This document shows, in pieces, positions 52,846 through 61,800 of a stretch of DNA of 64,000 bases. Every line of letters starts with the position of its first letter. Within the stretch, counting starts at the first letter, position 1. The stretch lies in contig NZ_AP017560.1 of the NCBI RefSeq assembly GCF_003967015.1, forward strand, positions 1,674,001-1,738,000, in the 5' to 3' direction. The position numbers and the translations under genes were made by a program. The DNA is from Pseudanabaena sp. ABRG5-3 (GTDB taxonomy: Bacteria; Cyanobacteriota; Cyanobacteriia; Pseudanabaenales; Pseudanabaenaceae). The notes beneath the pieces are model-generated. The model did not search any database. It was not told the origin of the DNA and saw only the letters and a program-made list of their open reading frames with translations.

Positions 52846-52877
52846 AAAGAACAAGGGGCTTAAGCCCCTTGTTCTTT
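52846..52877. repeat. 32-bp perfect palindrome between divergent nirA and pseudouridine synthase genes
   Basis: The 16-base arm AAAGAACAAGGGGCTT is followed directly by its reverse complement. Its central 22 bases are identical to the palindrome between nrtA and nrtB. It ends 17 bases before the pseudouridine synthase ATG, so it lies in the 5' leader or promoter of that gene and cannot be a terminator for either divergent gene. Confidence 0.78.
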
Positions 52878-52894
52878 ATTGCCTATTGCTTCTC

Positions 52895-53629
52895 ATGCTT
52901 GATCGCCTCCAAAAAATCCTCTCTCGCCATGGCATCGCCTCCCGTCGTGACGCAGAACAGATCATCCTGTCAGGTCGAGTTTGGGTCAATGGCAGACAAA
53001 TTAAAGAATTAGGGACTAAAGCAGATCCCGATCGCGATCGCATTGAAGTAGATGGGAAGTTATTGCAAACTAATGCCCCAGAATTTGTATACCTATTACT
53101 TAATAAACCAACGGGCGTAGTATGTACCTGTGATGATCCCCAAGGTCGTAGGACAGTTCTCGATCTGTTGCCATCTCAATATCGCCATGTTTATCCAGTC
53201 GGACGATTGGACTACAACAGCAGTGGCGCGTTAATTTTGACCAATGATGGTGAATTTGCCAACTATCTGATGCACCCCCGTCACCATGTCGCCAAAACCT
53301 ATGAAGTATGGGTTAAAGATATTCCTAGTCAACGAACCCTTAAGCAATGGCAAGAGGGGATCATCCTTGAAGGTAAACGCACCTTACCTTCAATTGTCAA
53401 CATTCAACAGGTTGAAGAGAGTAAATCTCAAAAATCGCGTCAAAATCCGCGCACAAAATTGCAGATAGTATTGTCAGAAGGTCGTAACCGTCAAATCAGA
53501 AAAATAGCTGAATTACTAGGGCATCCCGTCTTAGCATTACATCGAGTAGCAATCGCCTCAATTTCAGTTGCTTCATTAAAAATTGGTAACTATCGATTAT
53601 TGAACGAACAAGAAATTAAAAATTTATAG
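52895..53629 (+). CDS. RsuA/RluB family rRNA pseudouridine synthase
   Basis: The start is the ATG at 52895 (244 aa, MLDRLQKILSRHGIASRRDA); the open frame upstream runs through the palindrome. The protein has an N-terminal S4 RNA-binding domain (RLQKILSRHGIASRRDAEQI), then the pseudouridine synthase core with the catalytic Asp in GRLDYNSSGALILTNDG and the C-terminal LSEGRNRQIRKIAELLGHPV. These enzymes isomerise a uridine in 16S or 23S rRNA; the target (RsuA, RluB or RluE type) is not distinguishable here. It is transcribed alone and away from the nitrate operon. Confidence 0.93.
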   Translation: MLDRLQKILSRHGIASRRDAEQIILSGRVWVNGRQIKELGTKADPDRDRIEVDGKLLQTNAPEFVYLLLNKPTGVVCTCDDPQGRRTVLDLLPSQYRHVYPVGRLDYNSSGALILTNDGEFANYLMHPRHHVAKTYEVWVKDIPSQRTLKQWQEGIILEGKRTLPSIVNIQQVEESKSQKSRQNPRTKLQIVLSEGRNRQIRKIAELLGHPVLALHRVAIASISVASLKIGNYRLLNEQEIKNL

Positions 53630-53880
53630 TGATTGCAAAGGAGCTTTAGGATATTAAAATTAGATAAGAGCAATGCAAGGGGGTACTCTCTGGGAATTTT
53701 TAGAGGATCTTGATAGTTGAGTGAGCAATGACAAAATCTAGGGATTATCCCCTATATGTTCAGATTTTGCTTTCAAATCTTTGCAAAATGTTATATTGAT
53801 TGAGGGTAAGTAACTAAATCCAAATCAACTTACTCAAAATATAAACAACGCTCTATATAGAACTTGTGGCTAACTAAGGT

Positions 53881-55053
53881 GTGACTCAGCGTCAGATTTT
53901 ACAAGCCAGTCAGTCCAATCTCTTCATATATGTCGTGAGTATTGTGAACATTACAACCTCCAAGCAAGCAGAGAAATTAGCAGAAATCGGAGCGCAATTC
54001 AAGCGTATTCGGCAGGATAAAGACCTATCGATTCCCCATCTAACTGCAACTACTTTAATTTCTGAACGCTACCTGCGAGCGATCGAAGATGGGGAAATAG
54101 AGTCCCTTCCTGAGCCTGTTTATGTACGTGGTTTTATCCGTAAATATGGGAATGCCCTAGGGGTTGGGGATCTATCGGAAGATTTTCCTCTCAATTCGGT
54201 ATTGCCTGAGCAAAAATGGGCAGGTAGTGCTGCTGCGGAGCTACGTCCCCTACACCTGTATGCGCTATATGTTGGTGTGATTGCTGGTGCAGTGAGTTTG
54301 TTAGCAACATTTTTAAATGCACCAGAGGCTAATAAAATTAACGACAGCCAAACCATTTTAAGTAGTGCTGCCCAGATCGGTTCTCCTAAAGCCAACAAAC
54401 CAACGGAACAAGATAACCTATTACCTAAAATTGGTGGACTAGAGGTATTAAGGCAGTCGGTTACGGATTCTTCCGCAATGGCAACTACTGTGAATATGTC
54501 TAAAGCTGTAGTACCAACGCCAAATGTCTTGCCAGCCGCAACGACTACTGATAACTCACTCTCCAATAATTCGCTTAATTCGGTCAAGAAATCACCATCT
54601 GAAGCTACTTTTGGGGAAGTTAGTTCTAGCCTTAATAATGCCGCTAAATCTTGGACAAGTAATTTTGCCTTGCAGAATAGTGCAAGCCCAAATAGTTCAG
54701 AAAATGCTGCTAATAGTAAGTTTGAGTTTATTGGCAATAAGCCCGTTAATATTGGACTATTGATGAAGGGGCAGTCTTGGCTACGCATCACTGTGGATGG
54801 TAAGACTGAGTTTGAAGGTGTTCTTGATGAAGGTAAAAAGCTGACTTGGTCAGGTGATCGCCAAATTTCGATTCGTGCTGGTAATGCTTCGGCTGTTGGG
54901 CTGAGCTATAACAATCAGCAAATCAGAGTATTGGGTAAGGAAGGGGAAGTTGCGGAAAGGCTCTTTGGAATCAACCAACCGAACAATGTTGAAGCTAATG
55001 AAACAGAACTGCGTGGATTTTTAGAATCGATGTCTAACAACGAAATCCCCTAA
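53881..55053 (+). CDS. RodZ-like helix-turn-helix membrane protein
   Basis: The 390-aa protein contains an N-terminal Xre-type HTH (about 34-100: IGAQFKRIRQDKDLSIPHLT, YLRAIEDGEIESLPEPVYVR), one membrane helix (about 127-146), a long Ser/Asn-rich periplasmic linker and a C-terminal DUF4115 domain (GQSWLRITVDGKTEFEGVLD, WSGDRQISIRAGNASAVGLS). This is the layout of RodZ, which connects MreB to the cell wall elongation machinery. The GTG at 53881 is the longest start; in-frame GTG codons at 53935 and 53944 are alternatives, and the HTH begins after all of them. The stop is inside the shared terminator. Confidence 0.85.
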   Translation: MTQRQILQASQSNLFIYVVSIVNITTSKQAEKLAEIGAQFKRIRQDKDLSIPHLTATTLISERYLRAIEDGEIESLPEPVYVRGFIRKYGNALGVGDLSEDFPLNSVLPEQKWAGSAAAELRPLHLYALYVGVIAGAVSLLATFLNAPEANKINDSQTILSSAAQIGSPKANKPTEQDNLLPKIGGLEVLRQSVTDSSAMATTVNMSKAVVPTPNVLPAATTTDNSLSNNSLNSVKKSPSEATFGEVSSSLNNAAKSWTSNFALQNSASPNSSENAANSKFEFIGNKPVNIGLLMKGQSWLRITVDGKTEFEGVLDEGKKLTWSGDRQISIRAGNASAVGLSYNNQQIRVLGKEGEVAERLFGINQPNNVEANETELRGFLESMSNNEIP

Positions 55054-55089
55054 CAAAGAAATGGGTGCTATGCACCCATTTCTTTGTTA
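55051..55089. terminator. Shared terminator whose stem contains both convergent stop codons
   Basis: Perfect 18-base arms (55051-55068 and 55072-55089) around loop TAT. The RodZ-like gene's TAA (55051-55053) forms the outer end of the left arm and the DUF151 gene's TAA (55087-55089) the outer end of the right arm. This repeats the design seen at 4654-4686. Confidence 0.85.
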
Positions 55090-55584
55090 ATTACTTTCCA
55101 GCCCACTTTTTTTGACTAATTCCTCTGGCGTGAGTTTGGATAAAAACTCGCGAAATGCTTTTCTTTCTGCTTCGTCGGCATCTTGATCTACAGGGATTGA
55201 AGCTTCGAGGATTACCTCCTCCATAACCCAAATAGGACATTTAGCACGCACTGCGATCGCGATTGCATCACTAGGGCGGGCATCAATTTCTTTTTTTATA
55301 TCTCCTTGTGAAACCGTAATTACTGCGTAGAAAGTGCTGTTTTTAAGAGCATGGACGACGACACGCTCAACGGTGATCCCCCATGCGTCTAAGAAATTCA
55401 GCATTAAATCATGGGTCATAGGGCGCTCTAACGGTCTACCATCTAAAGCGCCAATAATTGCCTTGGCTTCGGCTTCACCGATCCAAATTGGCAATGCTCT
55501 CCGTTCTAAGGTATCTCGCAGTAGGACGATAGGATTACGGCTGACCGCATCAATAGCGATCCCAGCCACCTTCATTTCGATCAT
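55087..55584 (-). CDS. Bifunctional nuclease family protein (DUF151)
   Basis: The 165-aa protein carries the DUF151 pattern: MIEMKVAGIAIDAVSRNPIV then LLRDTLERRALPIWIGEAEA, RPMTHDLMLNFLDAWGITVE and ARPSDAIAIAVRAKCPIWVM. The family includes plant BBD nucleases, and the Thermotoga structure is known, but its role in bacteria is not settled; in cyanobacteria the gene is nearly universal. A short acidic C-terminal helix (EAERKAFREFLSKLTPEELV) resembles the UVR-like end of related proteins. It is monocistronic, divergent from gpsA. Confidence 0.88.
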   Translation of the reverse strand: MIEMKVAGIAIDAVSRNPIVLLRDTLERRALPIWIGEAEAKAIIGALDGRPLERPMTHDLMLNFLDAWGITVERVVVHALKNSTFYAVITVSQGDIKKEIDARPSDAIAIAVRAKCPIWVMEEVILEASIPVDQDADEAERKAFREFLSKLTPEELVKKSGLESN

Positions 55585-55652
55585 TATTGCCCGCCTTCCT
55601 CAAGAAATGAGTGAAAGTACCCCTCATCAATCAAAAACTTTAGGGTTATGCG

Positions 55653-55768
55653 ATTTAATCAAGAATCCGATCTTTTGTGGTGCGACAAAGCGGCAAAAGA
55701 TTGGTTTCTTATTTTCCTGCGCGTCCCTTAGTTAGATATTGATAATTAAAGACGATCAATATCTAACT
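55653..55768. repeat. Two inverted repeats between divergent DUF151 and gpsA genes
   Basis: An imperfect hairpin (about 55653-55712) has a stem near GATCTTTTG and CAAAAGATT around TGGTGCGACAAAGCGG, similar in its loop to the hairpin at 39568-39620. A second, perfect one has arms AGTTAGATATTGAT (55730-55743 and 55755-55768) with an 11-base loop. Both lie upstream of both genes, so they could be regulatory or mobile rather than terminators. Confidence 0.6.
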
Positions 55769-55870
55769 AGCAAGGGTTTTAGAAATTGAGAGGCTTTTGC
55801 AGGTTATTATATCACCGTCACGATAGGGAATCTGGCTTCCCGTCTTGTTTTTAAGGACACTATTCACAGC

Positions 55871-56809
55871 ATGAAATCAGATTTGAAATCAGATTTAAAA
55901 AATATTACGGTTATTGGTGCTGGTGCTTGGGGATCAGCGCTAGTAAGTCTGGTCAAAAAAAATTGTCACCATGTCCAAATCTGGTCGCGCCAAAGTCCAC
56001 AGCCACTAGCGGATGTAGCTAGTAATAGTGATGCAATTATTTCGGCAGTATCGATGAAAGGTGTTAGATCGATCGCGGAACAATTACAAACTGCACAATT
56101 ACTGCCCCATGCGGTGATCGTCAGTGCTACCAAAGGTCTCGAACCAACTACTAGACAAACCCCATCGCAAATTTGGCGATCGCTGTTGCCTGATCATCCA
56201 TTGGTGGTTTTATCGGGTCCCAATCTCTCTGCCGAAATTATGGCGGGGCAACCTGCGGCAACGGTGGTGGCGAGTACCGATGAAGCGGCGGCACAGTTTA
56301 TTCAAACAATTTTTGCATCGCGAAATTTCAGGGTCTATACCAATTCTGATCCGATTGGCGTGGAATTAGGTGGCACACTCAAAAATGTAATCGCGATCGC
56401 CGTGGGTGCTTGTGATGGTCTAAATCTGGGAACTAATGCTAAATCGGCATTAATCACGCGATCAATGATTGAAATTATTCGAGTCGGTGTTTATTTTGGG
56501 GCGCAACCTGAAACCTTTTGGGGCTTATCAGGTTTAGGGGATTTACTAGCCACCTGTAGTAGCAATCTCAGTCGCAATTATCAAGTGGGCTATGCGATCG
56601 CGCAGGGTCGAAGTCTGGAAGAGGCGATCGCCCATGTGCAGGGTACGGCTGAGGGTGTAAATACGGCTCATGTGCTGATGGAAATCAGCGATCGCGAAAA
56701 AATTAGTGTGCCTGTGTCGCGCTACGTTGCTCGACTACTTAAGGGCGAGATCACTTTACAGCAAGCTGTGGAGGGACTGATGGAACGGGATCTCAAACCA
56801 GAAAATTAG
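55871..56809 (+). CDS. gpsA: NAD(P)+-dependent glycerol-3-phosphate dehydrogenase
   Basis: GpsA reduces dihydroxyacetone phosphate to sn-glycerol 3-phosphate for membrane lipid synthesis. The 312-aa protein has the dinucleotide-binding motif VIGAGAWGSAL (14-24), the active-site region GVELGGTLKNVIAIAVGACD with the catalytic Lys, and the C-terminal KSALITRSMIEI. It is somewhat short because a loop after the first nucleotide-binding strand, where other GpsA proteins have the RRxxx segment, is reduced. The start region has a 12-base duplication (KSDL twice), so the native N-terminus may be shorter. The 3' end overlaps the opposite gene by 17 bases. Confidence 0.95.
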   Translation: MKSDLKSDLKNITVIGAGAWGSALVSLVKKNCHHVQIWSRQSPQPLADVASNSDAIISAVSMKGVRSIAEQLQTAQLLPHAVIVSATKGLEPTTRQTPSQIWRSLLPDHPLVVLSGPNLSAEIMAGQPAATVVASTDEAAAQFIQTIFASRNFRVYTNSDPIGVELGGTLKNVIAIAVGACDGLNLGTNAKSALITRSMIEIIRVGVYFGAQPETFWGLSGLGDLLATCSSNLSRNYQVGYAIAQGRSLEEAIAHVQGTAEGVNTAHVLMEISDREKISVPVSRYVARLLKGEITLQQAVEGLMERDLKPEN

Positions 56810-58616
56810 TGGCTGTGCTTTCAAAGCCTACCACCAATAAATTACTCGCTATTTTTGCTTCTACAGGTTGCGAAAATAAATATCCTTGACCAAATTCGCA
56901 ACTTAATTCTCTAATCTGATCTAACTGCTCTTGCGTTTCTACGCCCTCAGCGATCGTACACATGCCTAAACTTTGAGCTAAGGCAATGATTGCTCTGATA
57001 ATCTCAGTGTTCTTGCCATTTTTACCAATTCTCATGATAAAAGAGCGATCTATTTTGAGGTGATCAATCGGCAAGCGATGTAAATAACTTAGGGAAGAAT
57101 AACCTGTACCAAAATCATCAATACTTAACTGAATATGTCGAACTTGCAATTGCTCAATAATTTTGCCTGCAAATTCAGCATTTTCCATAATGTCGCTTTC
57201 CGTGATTTCTAAAATTAGGGAATGTCCATCAATTCCTGTTTCTTGGAGAATTAGATCAATTTTCTCTAGCAAATTGAAGCTCATGAAATGTTTCACGGAA
57301 AGATTCACACTGATACTCAAAGACGCATCGGCAATTCCTTCATTTTGCCAATTCTTCAACTGTTGACAAGCTTGACGCAAAATGAATAAGTCGATCGCTA
57401 TCACTAGTCCCATCTCTTCAGCGATCGGAATGAATTTATCGGGATAAACCATTCCTTTTTCGGGATGATTCCACCGAGCTAAAGCCTCGAATGAGGAAAT
57501 TTTGCCAGTTCCTAAGTTAATGATCGGTTGGTAGTGAGCCACAAATTCATTGCGTTCTAAGGCCTGTCTAAGATCAGATTCCAGTTGAAAACTATCTAGG
57601 GCATGGCAGTGCATTGTTGGCTCAAACAATTGATAACATGCCTTACCATTTGCCTTAGCGCGATACATGGCTGTGTCAGCATCACGGAGGATATGTTCGG
57701 GTTGTTTGTATAGGTCATTACCCATCACAATCCCAATGCTGACATTTGTAAATATTTGGTAATCACCAATCTGAAAAGGTGATGCTAATTCACTCAGGAT
57801 ATCTTGAGCAACTTTAGCTGCATCATTGGAGTTGTTGATATCTTGCAGTAATACTGTAAATTCATCTCCACCCAAACGACATAGCATGGTTCCTGGCCGT
57901 AAACATAGCTCGATCCGCCGTGAGATCGAAACTAATAGCTGATCACCTACAAGATGACCAAGGGAGTCATTCACCGACTGAAAGCGATCGCAATCTAAAA
58001 ATAAAACCGCAAAATGATAGCCTGTTTGCTGTCGCACCTGTTGCATTAACTGCTCTAGGCGCTTCATAAACCAAGTGCGATTTGGTAGCCCTGTGAGTAC
58101 ATCATGGAGAGCTAAATGTAATAAACGTTCTTGAGCTTGTAATCTTTCAGCAATTTCTTTTTCTAATTGAGCAGTTCTCTGTCTTACGCGCTGTTCAAGC
58201 TCAGAATTTAGTTGACTGATTTCTTTTTGAGCAGATCGTAAACTTAAATGGGTTTGGATACGCGCTAAGACTTCCTCTAACTGAAATGGTTTGGTGATAT
58301 AGTCCACCCCACCCACACTAAAGGCTTTGACCTTATCTAGTACCTCATCTAAGGCACTCAAGAAAATTACAGGAATATCATTGGTTTTTTCATTGGCTTT
58401 TAGGCGTTGGCAGACCTCATAGCCATCGATATTTGGCATCATGATGTCCAGCAAGATCAGATCAGGCTTTGCCGCTTGAGCTACGGTCAAAGCCATTAAA
58501 CCATCCGTGACACTGCGCACCTTATAGCCCTGTTCTGTCAAAGTTGTCGATAAAAAACGGAGGTTATTAGGTGTATCATCAACTATTAATATATCGCCGC
58601 TATATTCTCTAGTCAT
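56793..58616 (-). CDS. Response regulator with GGDEF and EAL domains
   Basis: The 607-aa protein has a receiver domain (about 8-125, phospho-acceptor D57 in DLILLDIMMP), a coiled coil, a GGDEF domain (about 165-330, intact GGDEF at 249-253 in CRLGGDEFTVLL) and an EAL domain (about 345-600, EAL at 377-379, plus DDFGTGYSSLSYLHRLPIDH). Both the cyclase and the phosphodiesterase motifs look catalytically complete; the RxxD inhibitory site before GGDEF is absent. It should turn a phosphorelay signal into a change of cyclic di-GMP, perhaps driven by the giant kinase encoded just upstream on the same strand. It ends inside gpsA. Confidence 0.93.
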   Translation of the reverse strand: MTREYSGDILIVDDTPNNLRFLSTTLTEQGYKVRSVTDGLMALTVAQAAKPDLILLDIMMPNIDGYEVCQRLKANEKTNDIPVIFLSALDEVLDKVKAFSVGGVDYITKPFQLEEVLARIQTHLSLRSAQKEISQLNSELEQRVRQRTAQLEKEIAERLQAQERLLHLALHDVLTGLPNRTWFMKRLEQLMQQVRQQTGYHFAVLFLDCDRFQSVNDSLGHLVGDQLLVSISRRIELCLRPGTMLCRLGGDEFTVLLQDINNSNDAAKVAQDILSELASPFQIGDYQIFTNVSIGIVMGNDLYKQPEHILRDADTAMYRAKANGKACYQLFEPTMHCHALDSFQLESDLRQALERNEFVAHYQPIINLGTGKISSFEALARWNHPEKGMVYPDKFIPIAEEMGLVIAIDLFILRQACQQLKNWQNEGIADASLSISVNLSVKHFMSFNLLEKIDLILQETGIDGHSLILEITESDIMENAEFAGKIIEQLQVRHIQLSIDDFGTGYSSLSYLHRLPIDHLKIDRSFIMRIGKNGKNTEIIRAIIALAQSLGMCTIAEGVETQEQLDQIRELSCEFGQGYLFSQPVEAKIASNLLVVGFESTATNFLV

Positions 58617-58759
58617 TAGTTAGCTGTATCCATAAAGTTTTTTGTTAGCTGATTTAGATGACTAGCTATTACATAGGTAAACAAATTACATAGCCTAAGA
58701 CTTAGCTATAGATATTGTAGGATTTGCAGAACTTGTATAACAAATATGGCTCTAAAGTT

Positions 58760-58854
58760 TATAGCGTTTTCCAGTCTAGTGAAGTAAGGATTTGTTTCCC
58801 CGAATGCTGCGGGGAAACAAACCTCTGTACCTCGCTTGTTTTAAAAGCGCTATA
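58760..58854. repeat. TATAGCG dispersed palindromic element, copy 2
   Basis: The element begins TATAGCGTTTTCCAGTCTAG and ends TTTTAAAAGCGCTATA, with imperfect terminal inverted repeats of about 40 bases (both lead into TTTGTTTCCCC). Total length is 95 bp. The ends match 11624-11712. It lies just after the stop of the hybrid kinase gene and may contribute to its termination. Confidence 0.7.
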
Positions 58855-58869
58855 TAGCGATTTTTGCAT

Positions 58870-61800
58870 TTATTTTTTGAGGGCTTGTTGAGTTGAGTTA
58901 ATGATTTGATTGTAACAAAAATTATCAACGAGACTGATTAAAGGCTGAATTAAAGAATTGTTATCTGTAGGTACTGACTTAACTAAATCAGCAATTAAGT
59001 CATTGTCAGCAAGAGTTGCTGCTTCATGTAACTGGGTGATCCAACTATCAGGCATTTGTGATAAAAGTACCTTGAGATGATCTTCTAATGTATCTAGATC
59101 GTGATTATCCACTTCTCGATTGTGATGCTCAGCATCGCTTTCGTATAGATACGCTACGCCCAAATATTCTGTCAATTTGTCTAAAATTACATCTTCGCGA
59201 AAAGGCTTCCGCACAAAATCATCACAACCTGCCGATAGAATAATGGCTTTTTCTTCTTCTAAGGCGCTAGCAGTCAAAGCGATAATTACAGTTGCCTGTC
59301 CTTTTAAATGGGATTTAATTTGGCGAGTGGCTTCGTAGCCATCCATAACTGGCATTCGCATATCCATCCAGATCAAGTGTGGTTCCCATTCATCCCAAAT
59401 GGCGATCGCTTCTGCCCCATTTTCTGCTTCTCGTACTTGGAAACCTACGGATTCTAATAACTTGACTAGCAGATGCCGACTTTCCCAACGGTCTTCTACT
59501 ACGAGAATGCGATATTCAGATTGGTTGGGGGCTAAGCCAATAATATAGCGATCGCTCGAGTACTTAGATATGCCCGAAATCTTAGGTATAGCCACAGGAA
59601 GTTCAACTTGAAAAATGCTGCCTTGTCCTAATTTGCTGCTCACAACAATCTTGCCACCCATAAATTGAGCAAATTTACGGCTAATTGGTAAACCTAAACC
59701 AGTTCCTTCCGCAGCCTGTCGTCCTAGCTCAGTTTGCTCAAAAGCTTCAAATATTTTTTCTAAATGTGTCGAGGGAATACCTTCCCCAGTATCTTCTACG
59801 ACAAATTTTAAGATAGTTTTGTCCTGTGGATTCTCAGGTTCTCTGGAGAGACTGAGATTTTGTTCAGTGGGAACTTCTGATGAATGAATTATTTCAGTAG
59901 ATAAAACGATAGATCCAAAATTCGTAAATTTGACGGCATTACTCAATAAATTAATTAAGATCTGGCGAAGCTTTCCTTCGTCGGTGCTAATCCATTGCGG
60001 AAGTACTGGTGACTTCTTGAAAATTAATTGTAATCCCTTATCATTTGCTCGGAGGCGAAACATTTTTTCGAGAGTATCGAGCAGGTGATGCAGATCGAAA
60101 CTGGTGATATTGAGGGAGATCCGTCCAGATTCAATTTTGGACATATCCAAGACATCATTAATTAGTTCTAATAAATGCTCACCGCTATTATGGATAATTT
60201 TGAGATAAGAGCGATGGGTGTCCTTGAGCAAGTTGTCGCGAGACATAAGTTGAGCAAATCCCAAAATAGCATTTAGGGGTGTCCGCAGTTCATGACTCAT
60301 GCTTGCTAAAAATTGTCCCTTGGCTTGACTAGCAGCTTCGGCAGCTTGTTTTGCCTGTTTAAGCTGTTGCTCAGTTTGTTTGCGATCGCTAATGTCACGA
60401 GCTACCCAAACTACTGTTTCTTGATCGATGGGAGAAATACTGGCATTCCACCAAATTGGCTGTTCGGTATCGGTAAGATTATATTCGATATTTAGTGTTT
60501 GCTGGGTTTCTAACACCTGTTGGATCGTACTGACAAATAACTCCGATAGTTCGGGAGTTAATATTTCTGAAGGAAGTTTACCAAGAACTTGGCTAGGGGT
60601 TAACCAACCTAGTTTTTTGCGTGTTTCAGGGATCTTGAGAATTCTGCCTGAATGATCGCGGACTAAAATTACTTCATCCATTGCTGCAAATAAGGCTCGC
60701 ATTTCGGCATTAGTAACTTTGAGCTTTTCCTCGGACTGTTTATGATCAATACCTAAGGCGATCGCATTAGCAACGGCATCAATGGATTGGATATCGGTAT
60801 CTAAATGTGACTCAGAAATTAAAAGCATGACCCCAATCACCTTCTCTCTCAGCATGATGGGATATCCGACAAGTGAGGCAATCTTTTCGCTCCGTAACCA
60901 TTCCTGATCCTCTGCCGATAAGTCGGTTAAGATTTGATCCGTTAACAATGGCTGAAAATTACCCTGTGTAATTGCCCAAATTTTATCCTTGGCAATCAAA
61001 TTCCGTAGGCGATCGCTATCGGTATGATTGTAATGTCCTGCATTGGCATATAGATCCAACCCATTTTTAAGATCATTAACGATCCAAATCTGGGCAAAAG
61101 CAATGTTCATATGCCGCCATAGAGATTCTACATAGGATTGAAGAACTTCTTCTAATGTACGGATTTGAGTGGATGCAGAACCAATCTCTGCCATCAAAAT
61201 TGATAGATGTACCCGTTCTAATAGCTCTGTTTCAACTTTTTTGCGATCGCTAATATCAAAAATTGCTCCATCTAGCCAGAGTAATTGGTCATCTTCATTA
61301 AATACTCCCTGTCCCTTTTCGTATAACCAGCGAATACTACCTTGAGCATTAATAATTCGGAATTCTAAGCTATAGGACTCTCTACAGACCAAGCTTTCAT
61401 CGACAATCCTCTCTACCATTTCCTGATCTTCTGGATGGATAATACTTTTCCAGTTTCTTGTCTGATTATTAATAAAATCTGTTGATGGATAGCCTGTGAT
61501 TTCTGTGACTGCACCGCCCAAAAACTCCATCTTTCTATCTTGATTGTAGGTACTTCGATAAACGATACCTGAGAAATTGGCAACTAGACTTCTAAACTTT
61601 GATTCCGATGCGCGTAATGCTGATGTCCGTTCTTCAATTTGACCTTCTAAACTCTCATTGACACTCTCTAACTCGGCAAAAGATTGTCTGAGGCGAGTAG
61701 CCATTTGGTTAAAGGTTTGGGAGAGGATATTGAGTTCTCCAATCTTGGTAGAGGGAACTTCCCGATCTAAGTCTCCATCTGCTATGGCTTGGCTGGCGAG

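Noticed and set aside
54120-54791. 223-codon minus-strand frame
   Set aside because: Long, but entirely antisense to the RodZ-like gene, which has HTH, membrane and DUF4115 domains.
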